Of a DNA stretch of 64,000 nt, positions 1 through 9,572 are shown one piece after another (position 1 is the first letter of the stretch; each line of letters begins with the position of its first letter). The notes under the pieces are model-generated. The model saw only the letters and a list, made by a program, of their open reading frames with translations. It had not been told where the DNA came from and did not search any database. Origin of the DNA: Fidelibacterota bacterium. GTDB taxonomy: Bacteria; Fidelibacterota; Marinisomatia; SCGC-AAA003-L08; JACNLC01. The DNA lies in assembly GCA_013204025.1 (NCBI GenBank), contig JABMOW010000008.1, positions 1 to 64,000 of the forward strand. The letters are read 5' to 3'. The position numbers and the translations under genes are program-made.

Positions 1-459
1 ATTATATACTCCGACTATTTTCTTGTATACTTTTACGTCACTATTTTTTTAATCTCCGTCGTGAAGTCAGCGTACTGTTAATCCGTTGACGAAAAAAATA
101 CCGTCCAATTACCGTCAAGTCACATTTATTCTCGACGGAAACACTGCGTACTTCAAAGCCGCTGTGTGGCAGTGATGTCACAGGTGTGTTCGATTCGCAC
201 ACGCTTCCGCTATAAAATTGTGTTCCCTGCCCGATCGCAGGTGGGGATTCGCACATTCTTCCGCAAATCTCCTGCAATACATCGTGTTACTATAAATTAA
301 TTACAATCTATCCCAGTTAACTTCTGATAATTCTACCAACACAAAGATATATTAAAAAAATAAATATCGAAAGGTTGTAATTATCTCTGGACATAAGTAA
401 CTACAATATTTTAAATTATTAACAATCTACAACAAAAATACTAATATAAAAGGAATATC
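1..459. other. Gene-poor leader region with short imperfect repeats
   Basis: I see no convincing gene here; the 78-residue minus-strand ORF is cysteine/serine rich, lacks a recognisable domain and overlaps the repeats. A 19-base unit GATTCGCACACGCTTCCGC (192-210) recurs as GATTCGCACATTCTTCCGC (246-264). Bases 184-200 can fold as a tRNA T-arm-like hairpin (stem GTGTG/CGCAC, loop TTCGATT), but no matching acceptor, D or anticodon arm is visible, so this is not called a tRNA. The last 100 bases are AT-rich and presumably carry the promoter of the next gene, which has a good ribosome site AAAGGAAT. Confidence 0.5.
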
Positions 460-2367
460 ATGAGAAGGATTCTATCATTAATTATAGTTTTGTACTTCTT
501 AATAATCAGTGGTTGTGCCAAGGTTGCTTGGATGACCATTGACCCCATACAGCTAGCCTCAACTGAGTTCTCTGAACACCCTGAAATCCATGCATATATT
601 TTGCATAAACAAATGGATGTTTGGGCTTTTGGGAGGAAAGTTAGCGAGGTATCACCTTCACGGAAAGTAATTTACGAATTCAAGGAACAGCGAAAAATCT
701 ATTCCAATGAAGGGATGAAATATGCGACAATTAATATTCGTGATTTTAAAAGATCAAGTTTCTTGAAAATTGTTGCCAGAACTATTCATCCGGATGGATC
801 AATAACTGAGTTAGATCAAAAAAATATTTATGATAAAAAAATTGACGACCTAAAATTTAAATCTTTCACGTTCCCGGATGTGACACCAGGTTCAATTCTG
901 GAATATCAATATAATTACGAAACAGAAAGTATTGTCATAATCAAACCTTTTAGATTTCAAGAATCAGTTCCATTAGCGCATGTTGAATATAATTTTCACA
1001 GTGCCAGAGGATTGGACTATCTGCTTTCATATCGTAATAAACCAAGTTATATTGATTTGGAAAATACTACATTGAAGCTTGCAATAGGAAATTTTAATGT
1101 TCTGTCTTTAAAAGGAGATGATGTACCCATGATAAAGGATGAATTCCTTGGTGCGAGTCTTGAAAGAAACGCCATGGAGGTATTAGCGGTATTAGCAAGG
1201 TTTAGTACAGAGTACGTAATTGATAGTTGGTCCGATATGATTCCCTATATAAATTACAAAGATGAGATAAAAAAAATACCGGAAACAACTCAAATACTGA
1301 ATGACGCTGGTGTTGGCGAGAATCAAAGTGTAAAGGTGCTCGAAACTTTATTGAAATGGGTTCAGGATAATATTGAGTTTAATAATACAAGAGGATTGAA
1401 TTTTTCACCCAAATCCAGTGATAAGACACTTATAGATCGGATTGGAGATAACGAAGATTTAGCTGTATTATTAATGGGTATGCTACAAGAAGTTGGTATT
1501 CGAGTTTACCCGGTGCTTACCAGATTTTATACAAAAGGAGAACCTGTTTCTTCCTTTCCGTATCCGTATCAATTTGACCATGTACTAATACTTGCCGAGG
1601 TGGGATTTGATAAATATTATCTTGACCCTTCCGTCTCCTTTTCTAAAATAAATGAACCGTACTGGAAATCGCAGGATGTAGCGGGTGTGGTGTTAAAAAG
1701 AAAAGAAATTGAGTTTGTCCAAACTCCGAGATCAAATTATTTGGATAACAGCGAAGTTAGCAGTCATCGGATCAGTGGTATTGATCAAAATCGAATTGAT
1801 GTTCAATCTGAAATTCAGTTTTCAGGTGTTAGATTAGATTATCCAAATACTTTTAAGCAAAATGATAGTGACAGACAAAAAGAAAGAATTAACAATTATA
1901 TTCAGAATGATCTGACAAATGCAGTTGTTGATACATTTAGCATCGGAGACGAATCATTATCAATTTCTTATCATGCTGACAATTATTCAATGAAAACAAA
2001 GGATCGGATTATTATCAATCCAAACATATTCAGACGTCAAGATACATCAGTTATTTGGGATGATGAACGGTTTTCAAATTTCTATTATTCATATCCCTTA
2101 TTAACCAAGGATACCTACATTCTTCCAATTCCAGAGGGTTATGAGATTGAAAGTAAACCCTCCGATTATATTTATGAGAATGAAAATTCCGGACTATATT
2201 TTTACAGTGCGTCAAAAGTAAGCCATAACTCAATCATTGTTACAAGAGAAAAAAACATAAGAAAGAGAGTTATATCTCGCGAATTGTACAAAGCTGTGAA
2301 TGATTATTATTCCTTGATTATGGCATCAGATGATGAAGAATTTATTTTTAAACGAATTATAGAATGA
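460..2367 (+). CDS. DUF3857/transglutaminase-like lipoprotein, catalytic Cys missing
   Basis: Predicted lipoprotein: the N-terminus ends in a lipobox (IISGC, Cys19). It is followed by a DUF3857-like beta-rich region and a transglutaminase-like core around residues 270-400. In the neighbouring paralogue the core reads YGDCKDKAN; here the same place reads IGDNEDLAV, so the nucleophilic Cys is Asn331, while the His (FDH, His374) and Asp (LDP, Asp389) positions are kept. It therefore probably binds rather than cleaves or cross-links. The stop overlaps the next start as ATGA, so the two are translationally coupled and may act as a pair at the envelope. Substrate unknown. The start is supported by an AAAGGAAT ribosome site. 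Confidence 0.8.
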   Translation: MRRILSLIIVLYFLIISGCAKVAWMTIDPIQLASTEFSEHPEIHAYILHKQMDVWAFGRKVSEVSPSRKVIYEFKEQRKIYSNEGMKYATINIRDFKRSSFLKIVARTIHPDGSITELDQKNIYDKKIDDLKFKSFTFPDVTPGSILEYQYNYETESIVIIKPFRFQESVPLAHVEYNFHSARGLDYLLSYRNKPSYIDLENTTLKLAIGNFNVLSLKGDDVPMIKDEFLGASLERNAMEVLAVLARFSTEYVIDSWSDMIPYINYKDEIKKIPETTQILNDAGVGENQSVKVLETLLKWVQDNIEFNNTRGLNFSPKSSDKTLIDRIGDNEDLAVLLMGMLQEVGIRVYPVLTRFYTKGEPVSSFPYPYQFDHVLILAEVGFDKYYLDPSVSFSKINEPYWKSQDVAGVVLKRKEIEFVQTPRSNYLDNSEVSSHRISGIDQNRIDVQSEIQFSGVRLDYPNTFKQNDSDRQKERINNYIQNDLTNAVVDTFSIGDESLSISYHADNYSMKTKDRIIINPNIFRRQDTSVIWDDERFSNFYYSYPLLTKDTYILPIPEGYEIESKPSDYIYENENSGLYFYSASKVSHNSIIVTREKNIRKRVISRELYKAVNDYYSLIMASDDEEFIFKRIIE

Positions 2368-4316
2368 TTTTTATGCTTAAAATAAAAAAGATTTATTCAA
2401 TTTTTGTGTTGATAGGGTTTTTGACTGCGGCAGTTCCTCAATGGATGAACCCGTATTTTGAATATGATTCAGAATCGAAAGACTCCCGTTACTTATTTGA
2501 GAGTGTCGATATAGAATATGATAACGCTAATCAGAGTGTATCAACCAATCGTACTATAATTTATCTGGGCAATCAACATGATATTGATAATAAAATTCCG
2601 TATTCATTCTATTTTGATAACACGTCAAAACTAAAAAATATTGAGATATTTTATAAAATACCAGGTAAAAAAGTAGCGCGTGTTAAGCAAAAGGAATTGA
2701 AAGAATCGGAAGGGATAGGTATTGAGTTATATTCCGATCATAAGTTCTTGACTTGGTATCCAAATTTCTTGGTTCCGGGGAGTGTTGTGGGAATCGGATA
2801 TACACGTATTGATTTCGCTCCACAATATGTTTTGTGGATACCAATCCAGGATACATATCCAATTGATCTTCTGGAGATCGATTTTCATTATCCCGAAGAG
2901 TGGTATTCTGTCTTCACTCTGTTGAACGATGTAATCAATACTGGCTTGCCTTCAGAAATTCCACTCACTCAACTTGGTAGGCTTACTATTGAACTTAGAA
3001 ATGTACCAAAGTTAAAACCTTTCGAAATCAGACGATTACCGAAGAACGATCGACCAATATTATATTGCCAATTGGGAGTGAATTTGGATAATAGCCATCC
3101 CAAAAAAGCACATGAAAACTGGGGGACTCTGGGTGCTGCTTTTTATAAACATTACTATGCGGAAAAAATTGAGTATCATCCCGGTATTGATTCACTTGTT
3201 ACAGAGTTGACTTCCGGTATGAATTCTGATTATGTTAAAATCAATTCAATCACACAGTGGGTTCAAAAGAATATCAGGTATGTTGCAGTGGAAATTGGTG
3301 ATGGGGGATTTCGACCTTATCCTGCAGATCAAACATTTTATAATAAATACGGCGATTGCAAAGACAAAGCTAATCTACTTAATACCATGTTAGCATACGT
3401 AGGAATTAATGCATTGCCGGTGTTAATTCATACCCGCGGTAATTGGCTTGTAGAAAAGCAATTTCCAGGAAATCAGTTCAATCATGCGATAACTGCAATA
3501 GAAATAAAAGATGAGGATGAGGTTTCTAAACTTAATTCTATTGAAATTGTGAACAGAAAATACGTTCTGTTTGATCCCACTAATCCGATTGTACCATTCG
3601 GTCAACTTCCCGAATATGACGAGGGAGTGAGAGTATTGGTTTTAGAAAGTGAAAGTGGTCATCTGATTGAATCCACTTCGAGGTCCTTCAACGACAATCA
3701 ATATAAAACTAAAATTACATATGATCTTAAAGAAAGTGGCGAAATTTCAGGTGAGCTTTATGGCGAATATGTGGGGCAATCTGCTTATGATTTGATCAGA
3801 ACTCTTAAAGAAGAGGGATCATTCAAGGAAATTGCGAAGGGATTCATTTTGCCCTATTTCTCTGGGAGTACAATTAATGTATATGATATTGAACAGTCCG
3901 ACAGTGCGCCGGATACAGTAAAATTTAATATCAGTTTTGAAGTCCCTGTGAACGGTAAATACCTTAAAAAAGTAATTCCATTTGAGATTAATCAATACAG
4001 TACCAATTTGAGCACATATGATGAAGACAAAGCAAGTAATGTATATTTTGATAGTCCATACCATAGTCTTGACTCAGTCATCGTTAATTTAGATGATAAT
4101 GTTAAAATTGTTGAATTACCGGAAAATATTCATTACGTCAATGATTTAGGTGAATATCACGCGGAATTTACTTCAAATGGCAATAATTGTATAATGGCCA
4201 CCCAATTCTCAATATTTAATCGATTTATCCCAAAAGAAAAGTACTCACAGCTTAGAGAGTTATATGATATTAGATATTCTGGAGAAAAGTCCATTCTATT
4301 CTTGGAAAATAATTGA
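2364..4316 (+). CDS. DUF3857 and transglutaminase-like domain protein, intact triad
   Basis: Exported protein with an N-terminal hydrophobic signal (residues 5-22), a DUF3857-type N-terminal domain and a transglutaminase/cysteine-protease-like core. The triad is visible: Cys332 in YGDCKDKANLL, His374 in FNHAITAIEI and Asp404 in LFDPTNP. Proteins of this architecture are common in Bacteroidetes and relatives, but their substrates are mostly unknown. It overlaps the upstream paralogue by four bases (ATGA); a second ATG lies three codons in and is an equally possible start. The pair looks like an active member plus a degenerate partner. Confidence 0.82.
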   Translation: MIFMLKIKKIYSIFVLIGFLTAAVPQWMNPYFEYDSESKDSRYLFESVDIEYDNANQSVSTNRTIIYLGNQHDIDNKIPYSFYFDNTSKLKNIEIFYKIPGKKVARVKQKELKESEGIGIELYSDHKFLTWYPNFLVPGSVVGIGYTRIDFAPQYVLWIPIQDTYPIDLLEIDFHYPEEWYSVFTLLNDVINTGLPSEIPLTQLGRLTIELRNVPKLKPFEIRRLPKNDRPILYCQLGVNLDNSHPKKAHENWGTLGAAFYKHYYAEKIEYHPGIDSLVTELTSGMNSDYVKINSITQWVQKNIRYVAVEIGDGGFRPYPADQTFYNKYGDCKDKANLLNTMLAYVGINALPVLIHTRGNWLVEKQFPGNQFNHAITAIEIKDEDEVSKLNSIEIVNRKYVLFDPTNPIVPFGQLPEYDEGVRVLVLESESGHLIESTSRSFNDNQYKTKITYDLKESGEISGELYGEYVGQSAYDLIRTLKEEGSFKEIAKGFILPYFSGSTINVYDIEQSDSAPDTVKFNISFEVPVNGKYLKKVIPFEINQYSTNLSTYDEDKASNVYFDSPYHSLDSVIVNLDDNVKIVELPENIHYVNDLGEYHAEFTSNGNNCIMATQFSIFNRFIPKEKYSQLRELYDIRYSGEKSILFLENN

Positions 4317-4442
4317 TTAGAACTCGAACTGGTATCGAATATCTTACTAGTTAGGCTCTTCACATTGTATAGTAAAAAGTTCTGCTAACGAATGTTGTAA
4401 GTAACTCGTACTTATTATATGAAGTTGGTGCAAAATTAAAAA

Positions 4443-5324
4443 ATGACTAGGAGGTGTGTGATTATAAAATACATGACATTAATTACTCTGATTTCGATGG
4501 TTTTCAGCAGTGCCCCGGATTCACTCAAACTATCCGTAATTACCACTCCTGCGGAGACTGATGTGATAATCAATTATAATTCTGTTGGAAAATCTCCCCT
4601 GTTTTCAGAGATGATATATTTCCAAAATCTTTTTTTAATCGAATTAAAAAAGGATGGTTATATTCCACTCCGCTTTCCCCTTGATGAACCATATGGATCC
4701 TACACACTGGACTGTAATATGGTTAGTATTGCTGAGTCCGAACGCATACAGAAAAGAATAGACAAATTACTATTTCAGCGGTACCGAGATCCCATGCTGA
4801 TCAGTGCTATGGTGGCGTTGATTGGTGGAGGAGCTCTCAATAATGTAGTACGCAATGAATGGAAGAGTTACAGTTACCTCAGAAACAACGGATATCATCC
4901 ATCCAAAGATAAAATTGAGAAATACGTAAAAAGATCGGAAGCATTAATATACTCGATGTCATTTTTTGTATCAGTTCCGGTACTGACAAATTACAGACAC
5001 ATTAGGTCAAAGGAAAAAATTCCGGAGTATCAATTTCAACACGATTATTTAAAAAATCGAACCCGACATCAAAATGCACCCTATAATTTCATGGTTTGTT
5101 TTGTAGGAGGGAGTACATTACAGTTATTGTCTAATACGCTAAAATCCAGAGAAAGTACTGCAATTTGGCAGGAGGATTTTCCTGACCTAAAATTGTCTGA
5201 CTCTTTTGAATTTACAGCCAATACGCTTTACATATACGGAGCGATGGAACTAATAAACTGGATTTTATTGAAAAAGCATAAGCCCACAATTAACAAATAC
5301 GTTCAAATCAGATTGAATAACTAG
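4443..5324 (+). CDS. PEGA-domain-like exported protein of unknown function
   Basis: The N-terminus (about 22 residues) looks like a signal peptide. It is followed by a PEGA-like beta domain: LKLSVITTPAETDVIINYNS, then a GKSP turn and ELKKDGYIPLRF, the usual spacing of surface-layer PEGA repeats. The remaining 200 residues contain two weakly hydrophobic stretches (MLISAMVALIGGGALNNV and ALIYSMSFFVSVPVL) that may be membrane segments, and no motif I recognise. It lies 126 bases after the DUF3857 pair and 28 bases before an exported M28 peptidase, so it is probably part of the same envelope cluster. Confidence 0.6.
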   Translation: MTRRCVIIKYMTLITLISMVFSSAPDSLKLSVITTPAETDVIINYNSVGKSPLFSEMIYFQNLFLIELKKDGYIPLRFPLDEPYGSYTLDCNMVSIAESERIQKRIDKLLFQRYRDPMLISAMVALIGGGALNNVVRNEWKSYSYLRNNGYHPSKDKIEKYVKRSEALIYSMSFFVSVPVLTNYRHIRSKEKIPEYQFQHDYLKNRTRHQNAPYNFMVCFVGGSTLQLLSNTLKSRESTAIWQEDFPDLKLSDSFEFTANTLYIYGAMELINWILLKKHKPTINKYVQIRLNN

Positions 5325-5352
5325 AGTGATAGTTCTACTATAATTACCCAAT

Positions 5353-6300
5353 ATGAGAAAATCAGTGATAATTCATAATTATAAAAAGATTATTCTGGTG
5401 TCTGTATTCATCAGTTTAAGTGTTATGGGTGAGAATACAGACTCTATTCTTACCCAGAACCTCTATTCACATGTCCAATTCTTATCAAATACTCCCGGTT
5501 ACCGAAATCATTTAAATATCCATTCCTTAAACATTGCAGCCGGGTACATTGATTCTGTGTTATCTATGTTCAGTCATCGTGTTGAAATTCAATCGTTTAC
5601 TGTAGATAGCTTATCGTACCAGAATATTATTTGTTCTTTTGGGCCGGAGGCTGGAGAGAGAATTATTGTCGGTGCTCACTATGACGTATGTTATTTTCAA
5701 TCAGGAGCTGATGACAACGCAAGCGGGGTTGCCGGACTTTTAGAATTAGCCCGTCTTCTATCCGAAAATACGACAGAATTAGAATGCAGAATCGATTTGG
5801 TCGCCTATTCACTGGAAGAACCTCCCAATTTTAAACGCGAGAGCATGGGAAGTTACGTCCATGCAAAAAGTCTGTATGATTCTAAAGTGGATATCAAATT
5901 GATGATCAGCCTGGATATGATTGGGTACTTCAACGAAAATCCCAATACACAGCATTTTCCGATAGGATTAATGAAATTATTTTACCCTGATAAAGCAAAT
6001 TTCATCGCTGTGATAAGTAATTATCAAAATTATTTTTCCGGGGTAAAAGTGAAGCGATTGTTGAGTAATAATTCCTCGATAAAAGTATGTCAGTTTAGCG
6101 GTCCATCTATTTTGGAAGGGATTGATTTTTCTGATCATTTAAACTTTTGGAAATTTGGGTACGACGCGGTTTTTATTTCAGACACGGCTTTTTACAGAAA
6201 CCAAAATTATCACAAAAAGACTGATACCATTGAAACCCTAAATTTTGAATTACTGTCGGAATTAGTAAAAGGGATACATCTTACAATCAAACAATTGTAA
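5353..6300 (+). CDS. Exported M28-family zinc exopeptidase
   Basis: M28 (aminopeptidase Y/glutaminyl cyclase-like) fold. The two-zinc ligand set can be followed: GAHYD (His109), GADDNASG (Asp120/121), the Glu-Glu pair in YSLEEPP (catalytic base and ligand), SLDMIGYF (Asp) and the C-terminal NYHKKTDT (His about residue 287). The N-terminal hydrophobic stretch KKIILVSVFISLSVMG suggests export. At 315 residues it is a single-domain enzyme without a PA insert. Likely role: removal of N-terminal residues from peptides in the periplasm or outside; the exact specificity (aminopeptidase or glutaminyl cyclase) cannot be decided here. Confidence 0.8.
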   Translation: MRKSVIIHNYKKIILVSVFISLSVMGENTDSILTQNLYSHVQFLSNTPGYRNHLNIHSLNIAAGYIDSVLSMFSHRVEIQSFTVDSLSYQNIICSFGPEAGERIIVGAHYDVCYFQSGADDNASGVAGLLELARLLSENTTELECRIDLVAYSLEEPPNFKRESMGSYVHAKSLYDSKVDIKLMISLDMIGYFNENPNTQHFPIGLMKLFYPDKANFIAVISNYQNYFSGVKVKRLLSNNSSIKVCQFSGPSILEGIDFSDHLNFWKFGYDAVFISDTAFYRNQNYHKKTDTIETLNFELLSELVKGIHLTIKQL

Positions 6301-6360
6301 TGAAAATCAACCAAAACCCGACTTTAGAGAAGTTCATTCCTATCTGTTTAATCCATAACT

Positions 6361-9228
6361 TTGGAGGTTAACATGTTTGTTCAACGAATCTTTACAATTA
6401 TAGTTCTCATTTCAACTGTATGGACACAATTCAACTGGCAGGATGGTGGTGTCCCTGTTCAAACCTATTGGGGTAAAGAGTGGTTCGAAGCAGCTGTTTT
6501 GAGTGGAGATGATTTGATTATAGCCTGGTCTGATTCTCAAATGGGCAGCCCCGACGTATATGCACAGAAATTTGACTCTGATGGAAATCCATATTGGGAT
6601 GATGGTGGTATTCCAATTTTCATAGGTGAAGGCACTCAACGTGATGTAAAAATGATAACGGACAACAACGGAGGTGCATATATTTTCTGGGCAGAACCTA
6701 ATTATGACGGCTGTGCAGAAATAATGGTACAACATATGAATTCTGATGGTGGATTATTGTGGGAACTTGACGGTATTTCTCTTGGGTTGTCGTACTCGGA
6801 ATCATTTGCTCTGGATACGAGATACAAAGTCATCAGTGACAATAATGGCGGAGTATTTTTTTATTATTATGATTGTGATTCTGGTAATTCAATTATTTAT
6901 CTAAACGAAACAGGTATTTACACCACACCAGAAGAATTCCAATTTCCTTTTAGTAATTATATAGATATTAAGATTGCTAGCGATTACAATGGCGCTTTGA
7001 TTTGTGTTTTTCGCTTGATGGAAGGTATTTATGCAATGAAATTTAATCATTCAGGCGAACCATTATGGGGGACTACCGATGGAATTGTACAGATATATGA
7101 TAGTGGAGGAATTATGCCAAATTTTAGTACTGCCATACTAGAAGACTCGTCAATAGCAATTGCATATGTACTTCAAAATTCAGATGATAACCTACAGGGA
7201 TTATATTTACAAATTATTAATCAATATGGAGGCCTAGAGTTTGAAGAGGGTGGGATTCCAATTCGGTTAGATCAAGATTTCGATTCTCCAATCAGTCTTA
7301 TCGCAGATGGAAATAATGTGTATGCAATTTGGACTGAATATCCCGAAGAATTCAGGATGCAACACATTTCAAGTGATGGCTGGTTAAATCTTCAAAATGA
7401 TGGGTTAATTATTCCGGGTATAAATAATTATCATGTTTTGGATGTAGTTTCTGATCTGAATGGTGCTTTAAATATCCTTGTAAATTATAATAACTTAGAT
7501 AATTTAATTTTGCAGAAATATGATCCATCAGCAGGATTCACATTTGGGGAGTTTGGTTTAGATTTACTACCATCAGTTTCAGACATATCAAACGGGAAAA
7601 TATTATCTGGATCTCAGGAAAGTCTATGGGTGATGGTTAATCAACCTTCAGATTCACAAAATAATTTATTTGCACAAAAAATAGTAAACGATGCTCCATT
7701 TTTTGAAGAGGAGGGTATAACGCTTTACCAGTCCAATTCATTTCTAAGTGCAGATAATCTATCTTCGATTCAATTGGATAGCGACAGTTATTTGTTATAT
7801 TGGGAAGATGTGTTAAATACAGAAATTGCCGGTCGAATTGTAAATAATGGATATGTATCAGACTTAATTTCCTTGACCACGCATCCATCGCATCATCCAA
7901 CGATAATTCAGGTTGAGGATCATTATTTCATGAGTTATATAAAAATTGGTGTGTGGGGTGAATATCAGGCTGCATTCATCATGTTTGATAATTCTCTCGT
8001 ACCTATAACAGACCCGGAAGGATTTGTAATTAGTAATTCTAATAATTCGAATATTTCAATGCCGATATCAAATAGTTGTACCAATAATAACAGAGATGTA
8101 TTTGTGACGTATTCGGTACAAGATTTGGTTGGTTCGTCCGGATTAAATATATTTATACAAAAAATAAACGATTTAGGTTTACCAGAATGGGTGGAAGGAG
8201 GTATACTATTGACGGATAACGATTACACTGACGAAATAGTTCAACATGTTTCGTCAAATCCGAATTCAGGTGCGGTTGTGTTTTGGTCCACCAATAGTTT
8301 TGGAAGTAAAAGTTTATTCGTCACATCATTAGATGAAGATGGTGATTTTATTACCGAATGGGGAAATGAACCGGTAGCTTTGGATACTTCGGGTAATTTT
8401 CGTCGAGCATGGTTCCAAGAAGGAACAGATGGTATCCTCGTTACGTGGACACAAGAAAATGAGCTAGAATGGAAAATATTAGCACGATTTATAAGGTACA
8501 ATGGTGAGTTAGTGCCCGCCACCAACGAAATAGAGGTTTTTAATAGTAATAGTTCTTTTAGGAGCAGTTTAGGATCGGTTCTTTTACAACAGGGAAACTC
8601 CCTTAATGCCGATATTTGCGGGCAGATATTTAATGGCACAAAATATGATCTTCAATGTCGCAAAATCAATATTTTAAATGGCGAAATGTCAGAGATACAA
8701 ATTATATCGAATAGTTCGAACGGAGATTATAATGATTTAGATGTTGAATTAGGTAGCAACCAGGAGCTAATGATTTCATGGGTTGAAAGTGACTCGCCAA
8801 TGTGGGACAATCATGAGTTAAAATATCAGGAATTTACTGAATTCCCAGGTCCTTCAGTGTTTCGTTTTGGAGGTGTGACAGTGAGTAATAATTTTTTTGA
8901 TTTTGATCATATCGGGATTCTTCCCAATTCCAGCGAAGATAATTCAGCATTGATCTACTGGTTAGACGGTCGGCATAGCATTAATTTAGAATATTCTAGT
9001 GTCTATGTTCAATCCAGGACAGTTTTAGACAATAGTTGCAGCGATGTAGTGGGAGACATAAACCGAGATAATATTCTTGATGTCCTTGATCTGATTATAA
9101 TCCTAAATATGATCATAAATGAAGAATCTTTCGAATATTGCCCATTCATTATTTCTGATGCAAATGGAGATGATATTGTTGATATTCTTGATATTGTTCT
9201 CTTAGTGAGTTATATAATGGAAGAGTAA
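6361..9228 (+). CDS. Large secreted repeat protein with C-terminal dockerin-like module
   Basis: A short signal peptide (residues 1-20) is followed by about 850 residues of repetitive, acidic, Trp/Gly/Asp-rich sequence. Units such as WDDGGIPIFIGEG, WELDGI and FEEGGIPIRL alternate with QxxNSDG-type strands, suggesting a beta-propeller or similar beta-repeat. The last 65 residues carry two calcium-loop repeats, GDINRDNILDVLDLIIILN and DANGDDIVDILDIVLLVSY, the hallmark of type I dockerin/EF-hand-like modules. No catalytic domain is visible. Probably a surface or extracellular binding protein; the dockerin may anchor it or bind calcium. The start is supported by a GGAGG ribosome site seven bases upstream. 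Confidence 0.75.
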   Translation: MEVNMFVQRIFTIIVLISTVWTQFNWQDGGVPVQTYWGKEWFEAAVLSGDDLIIAWSDSQMGSPDVYAQKFDSDGNPYWDDGGIPIFIGEGTQRDVKMITDNNGGAYIFWAEPNYDGCAEIMVQHMNSDGGLLWELDGISLGLSYSESFALDTRYKVISDNNGGVFFYYYDCDSGNSIIYLNETGIYTTPEEFQFPFSNYIDIKIASDYNGALICVFRLMEGIYAMKFNHSGEPLWGTTDGIVQIYDSGGIMPNFSTAILEDSSIAIAYVLQNSDDNLQGLYLQIINQYGGLEFEEGGIPIRLDQDFDSPISLIADGNNVYAIWTEYPEEFRMQHISSDGWLNLQNDGLIIPGINNYHVLDVVSDLNGALNILVNYNNLDNLILQKYDPSAGFTFGEFGLDLLPSVSDISNGKILSGSQESLWVMVNQPSDSQNNLFAQKIVNDAPFFEEEGITLYQSNSFLSADNLSSIQLDSDSYLLYWEDVLNTEIAGRIVNNGYVSDLISLTTHPSHHPTIIQVEDHYFMSYIKIGVWGEYQAAFIMFDNSLVPITDPEGFVISNSNNSNISMPISNSCTNNNRDVFVTYSVQDLVGSSGLNIFIQKINDLGLPEWVEGGILLTDNDYTDEIVQHVSSNPNSGAVVFWSTNSFGSKSLFVTSLDEDGDFITEWGNEPVALDTSGNFRRAWFQEGTDGILVTWTQENELEWKILARFIRYNGELVPATNEIEVFNSNSSFRSSLGSVLLQQGNSLNADICGQIFNGTKYDLQCRKINILNGEMSEIQIISNSSNGDYNDLDVELGSNQELMISWVESDSPMWDNHELKYQEFTEFPGPSVFRFGGVTVSNNFFDFDHIGILPNSSEDNSALIYWLDGRHSINLEYSSVYVQSRTVLDNSCSDVVGDINRDNILDVLDLIIILNMIINEESFEYCPFIISDANGDDIVDILDIVLLVSYIMEE

Positions 9229-9572
9229 TAATTGACTGTTAGAGTCTCAACTAATGCTGTGAAGCAGTTAAGTAATCCCCACATTTGTAAGCTCGTCGAT
9301 CGCACGCGCTCCTGCTTAAAAAGTAAATCTAATGGTGATCCTGGAAATTATATCACCAAATACTCGTTAATCTATTTTAATAATGTTAGGTTGATATTCT
9401 CAACGAATCATATTCATAGTCTGTACTGAATTCATACTCAAATCTTCCCAGTTAATGACCCATGAACCCCGGATAATTATCCAGACCTTTTCGCTTTTAA
9501 GACGTGAGGATCAGAGGGTAATTTTACCGTCTGATTTGACGAAATAATTATCAAATTAATCAGGTAAATAAA
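9229..9572. other. Intergenic region and leader of the heme operon
   Basis: No supported gene. The 65-residue ORF at 9232-9429 begins with TTG, has no ribosome site and no recognisable domain. Bases about 9253-9317 (GCTGTGAAGCAGTTAAGT ... GATCGCACGCGCTCCTGC) weakly resemble 161-210 at the left end of the window (GCTGTGTGGCAGTGATGT ... GATTCGCACACGCTTCCGC), which may be a decayed dispersed repeat. A strong dyad (9510-9535) lies just before hemX and is listed separately. Confidence 0.5.
9510..9535. promoter_or_regulatory. 12-bp-arm inverted repeat in heme operon leader
   Basis: ATCAGAGGGTAA-TT-TTACCGTCTGAT: two 12-base arms with one mismatch around a two-base centre, ending 37 bases before the hemX start codon. 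It could be a dimeric repressor operator or a stem-loop in the transcript leader. No U-run follows immediately, so a simple terminator is unlikely. Its position suggests control of the whole hem operon; the regulator is unknown. Confidence 0.5.

Noticed and set aside
184-207. Possible tRNA gene
   Set aside because: Only the T-arm fits; no complementary acceptor strand, D-arm or anticodon arm could be found upstream.
41-277. 78-residue minus-strand ORF
   Set aside because: No domain, no convincing ribosome site, and it runs across the short repeats and T-arm-like hairpin.
9232-9429. 65-residue plus-strand ORF after the dockerin protein
   Set aside because: TTG start without ribosome site and composition unlike a protein; probably non-coding.
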